A stretch of 64,000 nt of DNA from Limnobaculum xujianqingii (GTDB lineage Bacteria; Pseudomonadota; Gammaproteobacteria; Enterobacterales; Enterobacteriaceae). Shown piece after piece: positions 6,228-15,354 of this stretch (positions are counted from its first letter, which is position 1; each line of letters starts with the position of its first letter). The notes beneath the pieces were generated by a model. That model did not search any database, had not been told where the DNA came from, and worked only from the letters and a program-made list of their open reading frames with translations. The translations under genes were made by a program, and so were the position numbers. The stretch covers positions 1,054,001-1,118,000 of the forward strand of contig NZ_JABMLK010000001.1 in assembly GCF_013394855.1 (NCBI RefSeq), given 5' to 3'.

Positions 6228-8393
6228 GTGATTTCATTGATATTAGGGCTTCGTCGTTACTTTTATAACAGTAATCTGCTCTACAGCATCCGTATCTTTA
6301 TCGCACTGACGGGCGTAGTTTTTGTTCCCTGGTGGATTAATCAAAGTTTACTCACGCTTCCCTTAACGCTTGGTGTTGTTGCAGCAGCATTAACCGATCT
6401 GGACGATCGTCTGACCGGACGGCTGCGCAATTTGTTGATTACGCTTATCTGCTTTTTTCTGGCTTCCGTTTCTATTGAACTACTGTTCCCCTATCCCTGG
6501 CTATTTGTTGTTGGTTTACTTTTCTCAACGGCCGGATTTATCCTGCTAGGATCCCTTGGGCAACGTTATGCCACGATCGCTTTTGGTGCTTTGCTTATCG
6601 CTATCTATACCATGTTGGGAGAATCGCTGTATGAATCATGGTATACGCAACCGGTATTACTGCTTGCAGGGGCCATTTGGTACAATATTATTACTCTGTT
6701 TGGGCATCTGATCCTACCTATTCGCCCGTTACAAGATAATCTGGCTCGCTGCTTTGATAATCTGGCTGGCTATCTTGATAGCAAATCAATGCTGTTTGAT
6801 CCAGACGAAGAACATCAATTTACCGATCAATTGATTCACGCCACCATGGCTAATGGTGTATTGGTTAGTACTCTAAATCAGACCAAGGTTTCGTTGCTAA
6901 CTCGTCTTAAAGGTGACAGAGGTCAGCGCAGTACGCGTAGAATGTTGCATTACTATTTTGTTGCTCAGGATATTCACGAACAGGCCAGTTCTTCTCATGC
7001 ACAGTATCAACAATTAAGCGAGGCGCTGCGCTATACCGATATTCTGTTCCGTTTCCAACGGCTTTTAACCTTACAGTCAAAAGCATGCCGCAGCATTGCT
7101 TACTCTATTCGATATCAGCAAAAGTATATTTATGATGTTTATCAGACTCAGGCGATAAAACATCTGGAAAAGAGTTTATCTAATCTGGAATCCAGCCATA
7201 GCCTGCCAATTGCTATGACACAATCATTACAGCATTTGCTAAATAATTTGAAAGCCATTGATTCCCAGCTCAATAACATCGAATCAGAGCAAACAACCAA
7301 TACTGAATCCGTACAAGACAGCACACTGGCTGACGATAAATTAACGGGCTTAAAAGATATCTGGTCAAGAATCTCTCAAAACCTAACACCACAATCCGCC
7401 TTGTTTCGCCATGCGGTTAGAATGTCAATGGTCCTGTGTATTGGATATGCCATTATTCAACTGGCCGATCTGCAAAATGGTTACTGGATTATGCTAACCA
7501 GTCTGTTTGTTTGCCAGCCAAACTATAATGCAACCCGCACCCGACTGACATTAAGAGTGGTGGGTACTATTGCTGGTATTTTATTAGGTCTGCCAATCCT
7601 CTATTTTGTACCTTCCCAGGAAGGTCAACTAATTCTGATTGTTATCAGCGGCGTTCTGTTTTTTGCTTTCCGTAATGTTCGTTATGCTTATGCGACCATG
7701 TTTATCACACTGTTAGTACTCTGCTGTTTTAACCTGTTGGGCGAAGGTTTTCAGGTTGCACTTCCCCGAATCATCGATACGTTGATAGGTTGCGGAATTG
7801 CCTGGGCTGCGGTCAGTTTTATTTGGCCTGACTGGAAATTTCGGCACCTGTCCGTAGTACTGAAAAAAGCAATTGATGCAAACTGTCGTTACCTTGATGC
7901 CATACTGGAGCAATATCATCAGGGAAAAAACAACAGCGTTGATTACCGGATAGTTCGGCGTAATGCCCACAACTGCGATGCTGAACTTGCCTCTGTAATT
8001 TCAAGTATGGCTGCAGAACCTAATAAAGATGCTAATCAGTTGGATAATGGCTTCCGATTACTCTGTCTGAATCACTCTTTACTGGGTTATATCTCAGCAT
8101 TAGGTGCCCATCGGGAACGATTAACTGATAGCCCAGAAACTCTATCTCTTCTTGATGATGCCATGTGTTATATTGATGATGCATTGCAAATAAATGCTGA
8201 ACAAAATGAAAAAATGGTTTCGACGCTCAATTCTGTTAATCAAAAGATCAAAATACTTAGCAGTCAGTCTGAAAACAAAAACCAATTAGTTACACAACAA
8301 CTAGCGCTAATAATTGGGCTACTACCTGAGTTTGTCTCTCTGTCAGATACTATCTATTCTGAGATAAAGGAATCTCCGACATCCTCCAAATAA
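6228..8393 (+). CDS. yccS: YccS/YhfK family inner membrane protein (FUSC-like)
   Basis: 721 residues. GTG start at 6228, matched to the conserved N-terminus. Two transmembrane blocks (roughly residues 15-160 and 395-525), each followed by a cytoplasmic region, form the duplicated layout of the FUSC/aromatic-acid-exporter-like family. Blocks GQRYATIAFGALLIAIYTMLG, LCQPNYNATR-like VCQPNYNATRTR and LPRIIDTLIGCGIAWAAVS match E. coli YccS strongly. Substrate unknown; membership of an efflux-related family is the only functional hint. It lies downstream of yccF and convergent with tfoX. I see no clear terminator in the 46 bases between. Confidence 0.94.
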   Translation: MISLILGLRRYFYNSNLLYSIRIFIALTGVVFVPWWINQSLLTLPLTLGVVAAALTDLDDRLTGRLRNLLITLICFFLASVSIELLFPYPWLFVVGLLFSTAGFILLGSLGQRYATIAFGALLIAIYTMLGESLYESWYTQPVLLLAGAIWYNIITLFGHLILPIRPLQDNLARCFDNLAGYLDSKSMLFDPDEEHQFTDQLIHATMANGVLVSTLNQTKVSLLTRLKGDRGQRSTRRMLHYYFVAQDIHEQASSSHAQYQQLSEALRYTDILFRFQRLLTLQSKACRSIAYSIRYQQKYIYDVYQTQAIKHLEKSLSNLESSHSLPIAMTQSLQHLLNNLKAIDSQLNNIESEQTTNTESVQDSTLADDKLTGLKDIWSRISQNLTPQSALFRHAVRMSMVLCIGYAIIQLADLQNGYWIMLTSLFVCQPNYNATRTRLTLRVVGTIAGILLGLPILYFVPSQEGQLILIVISGVLFFAFRNVRYAYATMFITLLVLCCFNLLGEGFQVALPRIIDTLIGCGIAWAAVSFIWPDWKFRHLSVVLKKAIDANCRYLDAILEQYHQGKNNSVDYRIVRRNAHNCDAELASVISSMAAEPNKDANQLDNGFRLLCLNHSLLGYISALGAHRERLTDSPETLSLLDDAMCYIDDALQINAEQNEKMVSTLNSVNQKIKILSSQSENKNQLVTQQLALIIGLLPEFVSLSDTIYSEIKESPTSSK

Positions 8394-8439
8394 GAGCGCT
8401 ATCTATTGAATTATTTTAATTTTTCAGAATTAACAAAAC

Positions 8440-9060
8440 CTACTTTTTTGTCTTATCGTAAAGTTTGAGCTGTTCAGTTAAATCATCACGAAGTGCCGTA
8501 GGTAAAGTAACAACATGACACCCTTCTATTGCACCGGCTAATGAAAAAAGCAGATCGGATTTAATGCCCTTCTTCATTTCTCGAATCTTAATGAAAGATT
8601 GAAATGCCCCCAGACTAAATAACTCTTCACAGGATTTAATTCCCGCTTGCCTTAACATTCGTTCTATTGCCAGATTGAGATTAGGTAAATCCTTTATTCT
8701 TACATACTCTTGAGTATCTTTTTCTCTCATTTCAGATGAAGCCGCAGATAAAGCTTCTGCAGCAAAACGCCGTAACGCATCTTTGTTCCGCCATAAAGAT
8801 TCATTCACATGGTAATACTTTAGCAACACAGGGATCCCCCTCTTGCTATAAACAAATTGATTCATACCATAAGTGACAAAGACTGCTTCCAATTTTTTAT
8901 TTGCTCTTAAATAGAACTTGTCTTCAGATACTAACCCAAACATTACCTTGCCTTTACATATTCCATAGCCTCCAAACATTGAACGAGATGTGAGTTCCCC
9001 TAATTCACTAAAATGTTCAATAACGCTCCTGACCAACTGTTTAGTATCTTCTCTGTCCAT
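8440..9060 (-). CDS. tfoX: TfoX/Sxy competence regulator
   Basis: 206 residues (E. coli Sxy 209). The start is the ATG at 9060, giving MDREDTKQLVRS, because AGAGG lies 4-5 bases upstream on the minus strand; upstream in-frame ATGs at 9072 and 9162 have no ribosome binding site. The N-terminal TfoX domain (SRSMFGGYGICKGKVMFGLV, FYLRAN) and C-terminal TfoX domain (IKDLPNLNLAIERMLRQAGI, helix-hairpin-helix-like) are both present. Sxy acts with CRP to switch on natural-competence genes at CRP-S promoters. It sits divergently next to sulA, as in E. coli. Confidence 0.93.
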   Translation of the reverse strand: MDREDTKQLVRSVIEHFSELGELTSRSMFGGYGICKGKVMFGLVSEDKFYLRANKKLEAVFVTYGMNQFVYSKRGIPVLLKYYHVNESLWRNKDALRRFAAEALSAASSEMREKDTQEYVRIKDLPNLNLAIERMLRQAGIKSCEELFSLGAFQSFIKIREMKKGIKSDLLFSLAGAIEGCHVVTLPTALRDDLTEQLKLYDKTKK

Positions 9061-9254
9061 ATAACCTCTCATGTTGTATTTGATAAATAGCTTTAATGTA
9101 GTTTGATACGTAACGACACAAAGTAACGTATTGAAACTATTTTCAACATAATCAATTTTCAAAAAATATCTAGAAGTAATAGTTAGTTAATAGCTAAATA
9201 ATGCAAAATTTGCGAAGCATCATGAAAATACTTGATTTCGTCCAATAGCTCGAT

Positions 9255-9274
9255 TACTGTATAAAAACACAGTA
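9255..9274 (+). promoter_or_regulatory. LexA (SOS) box of sulA
   Basis: TACTGTATAAAAACACAGTA fits the LexA consensus (CTG, ten bases, CAG) with extended TA..TA flanks. It ends 20 bases before the sulA ATG, where LexA binding would block the promoter. Confidence 0.92.
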
Positions 9275-9294
9275 TGAATATAGGTGACTAAATT

Positions 9295-9789
9295 ATGCAC
9301 TCAATACAACAAACACATCATAACGCTTCATATACACTAACTAATGCAATAGGTAGTACTCAGAAGCCTGCTTGTACCTCCAGTCAAGTGAGTGAAATTA
9401 TTTACGATCCACAAAATCCATTTACACTTCACCTGTTATTACCTTTTCTGCAACAATTAGGGCATCAACCCCGCTGGCAACTTTGGCTTTCGCCTGAACG
9501 TCGCTTAAATCGTTACTGGATAAATAGTCTGGGATTGCCGGAAAATAAAACCATCGGATTAAATTCAGTTTCAACTGAAAGTACCGTTGAGATGATGGGA
9601 AAAGCACTACGTAGCGGTAACTTCAGCTCAGTTATTGCCTGGCTACCTGCGATTAGTCCGGAAATTAAAGAAAAATTGAATCAAGCAGCAAAAGAAGGTG
9701 ATTGCTATGGGTTCATTTTGCAATCTCTTCCAATGTTACAGAGTTCCCTGATGCATAATGAGATGTTTGGGAAATCTCATTGGCACTAA
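9295..9789 (+). CDS. sulA: SOS cell-division inhibitor SulA
   Basis: 164 residues (E. coli 169). SulA binds FtsZ and blocks Z-ring assembly during the SOS response, then is degraded by Lon. The first 30 residues are variable; the core SEIIYD, LLLPFLQQLG, RWQLWLSPERRL, VEMMGKALRSGNFSSVIAWL and GFILQSLP matches SulA. The C-terminal His, which in E. coli helps Lon recognition, is kept (SHWH). An AGGTG ribosome binding site and a LexA box lie upstream. The neighbours tfoX and ompA are the same as in E. coli. Confidence 0.94.
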   Translation: MHSIQQTHHNASYTLTNAIGSTQKPACTSSQVSEIIYDPQNPFTLHLLLPFLQQLGHQPRWQLWLSPERRLNRYWINSLGLPENKTIGLNSVSTESTVEMMGKALRSGNFSSVIAWLPAISPEIKEKLNQAAKEGDCYGFILQSLPMLQSSLMHNEMFGKSHWH

Positions 9790-10417
9790 CTGATCCTGCA
9801 CCTTTTATAATCAGCCAATACGGCATATCTGATTATCAAATGCATGGTCATACATAGAAATAGTTATATCTTTAAATTTAGCCTAATGCGTTGCGAAAGA
9901 TAAGGTAATGCTTAAACATTAAGGCCTATTTTAAGTAAGTATTTATATTTACCAATTATCCAGCGCCCATTTTGTAAGCAGGACATTATTAAACCAAAAA
10001 TAGACATTAAATATTAAATTCAGAGGGGAATTGGCAGACATTTTTCCACTGATGATTATTGCTTAATGTTATTACTTCCTGTGATAAAAGCGCTTTTTAT
10101 TGCCCTCAGAAACAACTCTTCCCTCTGTATCAATCAATTGGATTATTAGTTCACATAACATCTTTACTTAAGCTAACATAACATTACAAAGCATCTGTGG
10201 TGTAATTTTATGTTACATAATAACAATCTTTTAATAGCACAGAATGCTTAACACTTTCCTTTCTTCTCTCATAATCATTAATTTATCGCTATTATTTATT
10301 CAACTTGATTATTATACTGCCGCTCAGGTTAGCTTTTAATTAAGAGTTACTGACGTAACACAGGCGTTAATAATTAAACTAATCAGGATATTTTTATCTG
10401 CTTTTAGTACTCAACAC
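9790..10417. other. Gene-free AT-rich interval between sulA and ompA
   Basis: I see no convincing ORF in these 630 bases. The only clear structure is an inverted repeat at 10174-10215 (listed separately). The interval is longer than my memory of the E. coli counterpart (a few hundred bases). Confidence 0.6.
10174..10215. repeat. 15-bp inverted repeat with 12-base spacer
   Basis: TAACATAACATTACA (10174-10188) and TGTAATTTTATGTTA (10201-10215) pair at 14 of 15 positions. No long T-run follows on either strand, so it is not an obvious intrinsic terminator. It may be an operator, a hairpin in a transcript, or a remnant of a mobile sequence. Confidence 0.6.
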
Positions 10418-10445
10418 TTGTAACTTTTCTTACACGTTGTAAACT
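10418..10445 (+). promoter_or_regulatory. ompA promoter
   Basis: TTGTAA (10418-10423) and TAAACT (10440-10445) are separated by 16 bases. The surrounding ACACTTGTAA...ACGTTGTA(A/G)ACTTTAC is very close to the E. coli ompA promoter as I recall it. It predicts a leader of about 135-140 bases, like the long, mRNA-stabilising ompA leader of E. coli. Confidence 0.7.
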
Positions 10446-10589
10446 TTACCTTGATTAGGTTGCTTTATGGTTCCGGATTCTCGATGTCAGTCATGGATTG
10501 ATGAGGGTACTTTAACTTCGAACTTTAAAACTAGAACCACATAGCATTAACTTATATCACTACTATTTTAGATGATAACGAGGCGCAAA

Positions 10590-11666
10590 ATGAAAAAGAC
10601 AGCAATTGCACTAGCAATGGCACTGACCGGTTTCGCTACTGCAGCGCAAGCCGCACCATTAGACAACACTTGGTACACTGGTGCTAAAGTGGGCTGGTCT
10701 TCTTACCATGACACTGGTTTCTACAAAAACACCGGTCTTGATTCACTGAACAACCAAAATACTCACCCTAACCAATTAGGTGCTGGTGCTTATTTCGGTT
10801 ATCAAGCAAACCAATACTTAGGTTTTGAATTAGGTTATGACTGGTTAGGTCGTATGACTTACCGTGGTGATAACAGTGCTGCTTATAAAGCTCAAGGCAT
10901 CCAATTAGCAGCTAAACTGAGCTATCCAGTAATGAACGATCTGGATATCTACACCCGTTTAGGTGCTATGGGCTGGCGTGGAGACACCAAAGTTCATCCA
11001 GCAACTGGTGGTGAATACAAAGCTCATGATACCGGTATTTCTCCACTGGCAGCAGTTGGTGTTGAATATGCTATCACTCCAAGCATCGCTACTCGTTTAG
11101 ATTACCAGTGGGTTAACAACATCGGTAACGGCGATTCTGACAGCGTTGGTACTCGTCCAGACAACGGCATGCTGAGCTTAGGCGTAGCTTACCGTTTTGG
11201 CCAAGCTAAACCAGCTCCAGCTGTAGTTGCTGTACCAGTTGTTGAAACCAAGCGTTTCACTCTGAAATCTGACGTTCTGTTCGCTTTCAACAAAGCAAAC
11301 CTGAAGCCAGAAGGTAAGCAAGCTCTGGATCAATTATACGGCGAATTAAGCTCAATCAACCCAACTAACGGATCTTTAGTTGTTCTGGGTTACACCGACC
11401 GTATCGGTTCAGAGAAATACAACCAAAAACTGTCTGAGCAACGTGCTAACAGCGTTGTTAGCTACTTAGTATCTAAAGGCATCCCTGCTGATAAGATTTC
11501 TGCTCGTGGTTTAGGCAAATCTAACCCAGTTACCGGTTCTACCTGTGATGGTATGAAACGTGGTGCTGCTCTGATCGACTGCCTGGCTCCAGACCGTCGT
11601 GTAGAGATCGAAGTTAAAGGCGCTAAAGACGTTGTAACTGAAGTTAAAGAAGCTGTTAGAAAGTAA
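10590..11666 (+). CDS. ompA: Outer membrane protein OmpA
   Basis: 358 residues from ATG 10590, preceded by GATAACGAGGCGCAAAA as in E. coli; an in-frame ATG at 10572 precedes that site. A 21-residue signal peptide ends AAQA. The N-terminal eight-stranded beta-barrel covers roughly residues 22-195 ([10 protein letters not shown] closes it), then comes a short Ala/Pro/Val hinge, then the periplasmic OmpA domain with [25 protein letters not shown] and [10 protein letters not shown] that binds peptidoglycan. The two cysteines of the C-terminal domain ([15 protein letters not shown]) are present. Codon use is strongly biased, as expected for an abundant protein. The AGGCGC leader end is the MicA sRNA target in E. 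coli. Confidence 0.98.
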   Translation: MKKTAIALAMALTGFATAAQAAPLDNTWYTGAKVGWSSYHDTGFYKNTGLDSLNNQNTHPNQLGAGAYFGYQANQYLGFELGYDWLGRMTYRGDNSAAYKAQGIQLAAKLSYPVMNDLDIYTRLGAMGWRGDTKVHPATGGEYKAHDTGISPLAAVGVEYAITPSIATRLDYQWVNNIGNGDSDSVGTRPDNGMLSLGVAYRFGQAKPAPAVVAVPVVETKRFTLKSDVLFAFNKANLKPEGKQALDQLYGELSSINPTNGSLVVLGYTDRIGSEKYNQKLSEQRANSVVSYLVSKGIPADKISARGLGKSNPVTGSTCDGMKRGAALIDCLAPDRRVEIEVKGAKDVVTEVKEAVRK

Positions 11667-11691
11667 TAGCCTTCTGATATAGCTTGATACA

Positions 11692-11718
11692 AAAAAACCC
11701 CGCTTTGCGGGGTTTTTT
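11692..11718. terminator. Bidirectional terminator between ompA and matP
   Basis: CCCCGC, a 3-base loop and GCGGGG flanked by A6 and T6 runs: a strong symmetrical intrinsic terminator serving both convergent genes. Confidence 0.95.
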
Positions 11719-11773
11719 ATTACTTTCTAATACGAAAATATCACGCCAAAACTTGTCTGTTTTTCAGCTGATA

Positions 11774-12229
11774 CTACTTATCCTGAGTTAAGATAGCTTT
11801 CAAATCCTGTTTCAATAACGACATCTGATTAGCATATTGCTCTTTTCTTTCAGCATCTTCGATAAGCTGAACAATAGTTTCAGACAGCGTTGCTCCACGA
11901 CGTTGAGACAAAGCAGAAAGACGCTGCCACACCAGAAACTCAAGGTCAATAGACTTTTTACGCGTATGCTGCTGCTCTGCATTAAAATGGCGCTTACGTC
12001 TGGCCCGGATAGTTTGTTTTAGCCGGTTTAATAAATCAGGATTTATATGTGCCCCGATCCATTCCTGAACCCGATGCGGCTCATTTTCTAACTGTAGCAG
12101 CTCATCCACTTTTTCCTGAGCCGCACTATATTCAATATAGCGAGTTATCTCTTCACCTTCCCGGTACTTTTTAACCAGATACTTCCACTTCCACCCACTT
12201 TCAAGATTATCTAATTGTTGATATTTCAT
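11774..12229 (-). CDS. matP: Macrodomain Ter protein MatP
   Basis: 151 residues (E. coli 150). MatP binds matS sites and organises the chromosome terminus macrodomain, contacting the divisome through ZapB. The N-terminal [21 protein letters not shown] four-helix region, the [23 protein letters not shown] segment that opens the ribbon-helix-helix DNA-binding domain, and the C-terminal coiled coil ([14 protein letters not shown]) are conserved. It is divergent from ycbZ and convergent with ompA, as in E. coli. Confidence 0.97.
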   Translation of the reverse strand: MKYQQLDNLESGWKWKYLVKKYREGEEITRYIEYSAAQEKVDELLQLENEPHRVQEWIGAHINPDLLNRLKQTIRARRKRHFNAEQQHTRKKSIDLEFLVWQRLSALSQRRGATLSETIVQLIEDAERKEQYANQMSLLKQDLKAILTQDK

Positions 12230-12425
12230 AAAGCACCTATTGAGTGACCGTGTAACATTTGTAGCATAGCAGCTTTTTAGGCCATCTCAAGAGTTTGTCC
12301 CTACTGTTTTGCTGCCATTGTCTATAATATTGACCAGACAATTGGTTAACTGAATCATGGGAGTATGAACTCCGTGTGTTTCTTGTATAATCTCGTTTTC
12401 CTTTTTGAATAAAACAGCGAATACT

Positions 12426-14177
12426 TTGACTATCAATCAACTTGAATGGCAACAGTTATTGCCAAATACCGCTGCCTGTACAGGCCTGTTCGAACGAGAA
12501 TATCGTCGCGAACCATTAAACATTGCAATCACGCAGCCTCGTTTGCAGAAATCTTTGCATACCTTCTGTCATCAGCATGTGACGGCTTCGCCGTTTATGT
12601 TGATAAAAGCTGTTGATAGCCGTGCCTACCTTTCACTGATCCATGATACGGTAAAAAATATTCAGCCCGTACGTTCTGAAGTTTTTGGCAGCAGATATGA
12701 AATCAACAACGCAGTTATCAGCCGTGTTGATGCTCAAAGTAAAAGCGACAATTTTGCAGCTACTGATGACTGTCTGTATGAAGAATGGCTGGAAACAGAA
12801 CAACTGTTTGGCTGCCTGCGTAAACACAACGATAGCTATACGTTGGAACCAGGTCTGATTCATAAAGCAAACGGTGGAGTTCTGATTCTTTCTGTTCGTA
12901 CCTTATTAACTCAGCCACATTTATGGTTTCGCCTGAAGCAAGCAGTAATCAGCAAGCGTTTTCAGTGGTTTTCTGTCGATGACAGCCGCCCTTTACCATT
13001 ATCCATTCCTTCAATGCCATTGGAGCTAAAAGTTATTTTAGTTGGCGACCGTTACGGATTAGGTGAACTTCAGGAACTGGAGCCGGAACTGATTGAGCAG
13101 GTTGTTTATACTGAATTCGAGACCGATCTGGTTGTCAATCAGGATGAAGATATTGTGACCTGGTGTGAATATCTTAATTCTGTTGCCTTTCACTATCAGT
13201 TACCTTCAATTGATGCCAGTGCTTATCCTTCGCTAATAAATATCGCAGTCAGAAAAAGTGGCGATCAGGAAAAGTTGCCTCTCTGCCCTCAATTACTGAG
13301 CCATATATTAAGCGATGCGACACCTTTTGCTATGCCAGCTATTACTGCTCAGTCGCTGGAACAAGCAGAGCAGGAAAAGCTGTGGCGTGAGAGCTACCTA
13401 TCAGAAATGGTATTGGATGACATAGATCTTGGTCAGGTACGTATCGAAACCGAAGGTTTTGTGATTGGTCAAATCAATGGCTTATCCGTTTTAGAATATC
13501 CGGGACATCCTCGTGCGATGGGCGAACCTTCACGCATTAGCTGTGTGGTTCATCTGGGTGATGGGGAAATCACCGATGTAGAGAGAAAGTCCGAACTGGG
13601 CGGCAATCTGCATGCTAAAGGCATTATGATTATGCAGGCTTTTATTGCCGCAGAGCTGGCCTCAGACCAACAGTTCCCATTCTCTGGCTCTATCGTGTTT
13701 GAACAATCTTACGGTGAAGTCGATGGTGACAGTGCTTCACTGGCTGGTCTGTGTGCATTAATGAGCGCATTATCACAACAGCCAATTAATCAGCAAATTG
13801 CCGTAACCGGTTCAGTCGATCAGTTTGGTAATGTTCAAACCATTGGTGGAATTAACGAAAAGATCGAAGGATTCTTTGATGTTTGTAATAGCCGTGAATT
13901 AACCGGCTCTCAGGGCGTTATTTTACCGTTGACTAATATACGTCACTTATGTTTAAAAAATGAGGTTGTCGAAGCGGTGAAGGCGGGTCGTTTCCATTTA
14001 TGGGCCATCGACCATGCGCAAGATGCCTTACCATTACTGACTGGATTACCTTACGTTGATGAAAACAAACCAAGCATCATTGGTTCCATTCAGGAACGCA
14101 TTACTCAAGTAGCAGGAAATGATCGCAATCGCCTGCCATGGGCGCTTCGTTGGCTTAATTGGTTCAATCGCGGCTGA
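12426..14177 (+). CDS. ycbZ: Lon-like protease (YcbZ/LonH)
   Basis: 583 residues from TTG 12426, the codon that aligns with the E. coli N-terminus (TINQLEWQ); another in-frame TTG lies at 12405 and neither has a clear ribosome binding site. The N-terminal two thirds is a degenerate AAA-like region with no good Walker A. The C-terminal third is a Lon protease domain with the Ser of GDSASLAGLCALMSAL and the Lys of GGINEKIEGFF as catalytic dyad. Homologues are usually annotated as ATP-dependent or putative Lon proteases. Its TGA overlaps the start of the FadR site of fabA, so fabA control elements are packed against its 3' end. Confidence 0.9.
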   Translation: MTINQLEWQQLLPNTAACTGLFEREYRREPLNIAITQPRLQKSLHTFCHQHVTASPFMLIKAVDSRAYLSLIHDTVKNIQPVRSEVFGSRYEINNAVISRVDAQSKSDNFAATDDCLYEEWLETEQLFGCLRKHNDSYTLEPGLIHKANGGVLILSVRTLLTQPHLWFRLKQAVISKRFQWFSVDDSRPLPLSIPSMPLELKVILVGDRYGLGELQELEPELIEQVVYTEFETDLVVNQDEDIVTWCEYLNSVAFHYQLPSIDASAYPSLINIAVRKSGDQEKLPLCPQLLSHILSDATPFAMPAITAQSLEQAEQEKLWRESYLSEMVLDDIDLGQVRIETEGFVIGQINGLSVLEYPGHPRAMGEPSRISCVVHLGDGEITDVERKSELGGNLHAKGIMIMQAFIAAELASDQQFPFSGSIVFEQSYGEVDGDSASLAGLCALMSALSQQPINQQIAVTGSVDQFGNVQTIGGINEKIEGFFDVCNSRELTGSQGVILPLTNIRHLCLKNEVVEAVKAGRFHLWAIDHAQDALPLLTGLPYVDENKPSIIGSIQERITQVAGNDRNRLPWALRWLNWFNRG

Positions 14178-14192
14178 TCGGACTTGTTCAGC
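14174..14192 (+). promoter_or_regulatory. FadR operator of fabA
   Basis: CTGATCGGACTTGTTCAGC is nearly the same as the FadR activator site of E. coli fabA, where FadR without acyl-CoA activates unsaturated fatty acid synthesis. It overlaps the ycbZ stop codon and the -35 element. Confidence 0.8.
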
Positions 14193-14212
14193 TTACAACT
14201 GTAAGCTAATCT
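14184..14212 (+). promoter_or_regulatory. fabA promoter with FabR operator
   Basis: The -35 TTGTTC (14184-14189) and -10 TAATCT (14207-14212) are 17 bases apart. The spacer holds a perfect palindrome AGCTTACA-AC-TGTAAGCT (14190-14207), which resembles the FabR repressor site of E. coli fabA and fabB. A repressor bound there would cover the promoter. Confidence 0.75.
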
Positions 14213-14276
14213 AGTGCGATATTACCAATGGGTACACTGCCCTTTTACATATTCAAAAAATAAGGTTAGTACAATT

Positions 14277-14795
14277 ATGTTTGAAAAACGCGAATCCTAT
14301 ACAAAAGAAGACCTGCTTGCTTCAGGTCGTGGCGAATTGTTTGGCGCAGGCGGACCTCCATTACCGGCACCAAATATGTTAATGATGGATCGCATTGTAA
14401 AAATGACCGAAACCGGCGGGCAGTATGACAAAGGTTATGTAGAAGCAGAATTAGATATCAATCCTGACCTGTGGTTCTTTGGTTGTCACTTTATTGGCGA
14501 TCCTGTTATGCCTGGTTGTTTAGGTCTGGATGCAATGTGGCAACTAGTCGGCTTCTATTTAGGCTGGTTAGGTGGTGAAGGCAAAGGCCGTGCGCTTGGT
14601 GTTGGTGAGGTCAAGCTTACCGGTCAGGTATTACCAACCGCTAAAAAAGTCACCTACCGTTTGCATTTAAAGCGTATTGTTAATCGCCGTCTAATTATGG
14701 GATTAGCCGATGGTGAAGTATTAGTTGATGGCCGTGTAATCTACACAGCGACCGACCTGAAAGTAGGTCTGTTCAAAGATACCAGTGCATTTTAA
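14277..14795 (+). CDS. fabA: 3-hydroxydecanoyl-ACP dehydratase/isomerase
   Basis: 172 residues from ATG 14277 ([14 protein letters not shown]), the length of E. coli FabA; an upstream in-frame start at 14214 is inside the promoter region. FabA dehydrates 3-hydroxyacyl-ACP and isomerises trans-2- to cis-3-decenoyl-ACP, the branch point of anaerobic unsaturated fatty acid synthesis. The hot-dog fold active site is intact: His in [24 protein letters not shown] (near residue 71) and Asp of the LGLDAMWQ helix (near 85). It has its own FadR/FabR-type promoter. In E. coli rmf and pqiC follow; here an unrelated block does. Confidence 0.98.
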   Translation: MFEKRESYTKEDLLASGRGELFGAGGPPLPAPNMLMMDRIVKMTETGGQYDKGYVEAELDINPDLWFFGCHFIGDPVMPGCLGLDAMWQLVGFYLGWLGGEGKGRALGVGEVKLTGQVLPTAKKVTYRLHLKRIVNRRLIMGLADGEVLVDGRVIYTATDLKVGLFKDTSAF

Positions 14796-14836
14796 CCATC
14801 AGCACTTATTGATTTAAGGTGGTTTTCACCATCCTG

Positions 14837-14880
14837 ATAAAGGTGTATTTCATCGCAATGGAATACGCCTTTATTGTTTT
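14837..14880. terminator. fabA terminator hairpin
   Basis: ATAAAGGTGTATTTCAT (14837-14853) and ATGGAATACGCCTTTAT (14858-14874) pair over 17 positions with wobbles, followed by TGTTTT. Confidence 0.75.
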
Positions 14881-14900
14881 AGACATTTGTAGATTGTGAT

Positions 14901-15116
14901 TTAAACGTTACTTAATCGAAATGAATCAACACGATTATGATAAAAGATCGAGTAATTAATCATTTCACAATGGTGGCAGCAAATAGAGCTCTCCCAGACT
15001 TCCCCTTTATAAGGCGCTTTTGATAATAGTTTTTGCTTACAATATGGGCAGTGATAGACCAAAGAATGTTCATTTTCATTAATTGGGTCCACACTCAATG
15101 AGTTGTTGCCTCGCAT
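14901..15116 (-). CDS. Small zinc-ribbon-like protein of unknown function
   Basis: 71 residues on the minus strand. AAGGA sits 7-8 bases before the ATG (15116), which supports a real gene. The centre holds YHCPYCKQKL and SICCHHCEMINY: two CxxC-type pairs about 23 residues apart, the pattern of a single zinc ribbon. The C-terminus is short and aromatic. I do not recognise a family. It lies exactly at the break in gene order after fabA, where E. coli has rmf on the opposite strand, and it is not RMF. Function unknown; regulatory or nucleic-acid binding is only a guess from the fold type. Confidence 0.65.
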   Translation of the reverse strand: MRGNNSLSVDPINENEHSLVYHCPYCKQKLLSKAPYKGEVWESSICCHHCEMINYSIFYHNRVDSFRLSNV

Positions 15117-15354
15117 TATTTATCCTTATTTATATTCTGTTTTTCCTTAGGCAACACTTAAGACGACACAATCTCAAAAAACTTAAATTTCAAATATTCG
15201 ATTTATCGCTAAAAAACACATAAATCGGCAATGCGCGTTGGTACCAAGGTTAGCTAAACTATTAACTACAGAACAATTCCTCTCAGGTATCTGTAGACTT
15301 GCCCCCACACTAATCGCCATAATGGTCCCATTATTCAGTTGTCACGGAGTCATG

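Noticed and set aside
12237..12452. Minus-strand ORF of 71 codons between matP and ycbZ
   Set aside because: It overlaps the divergent control region and the start of ycbZ; the product has no family features.
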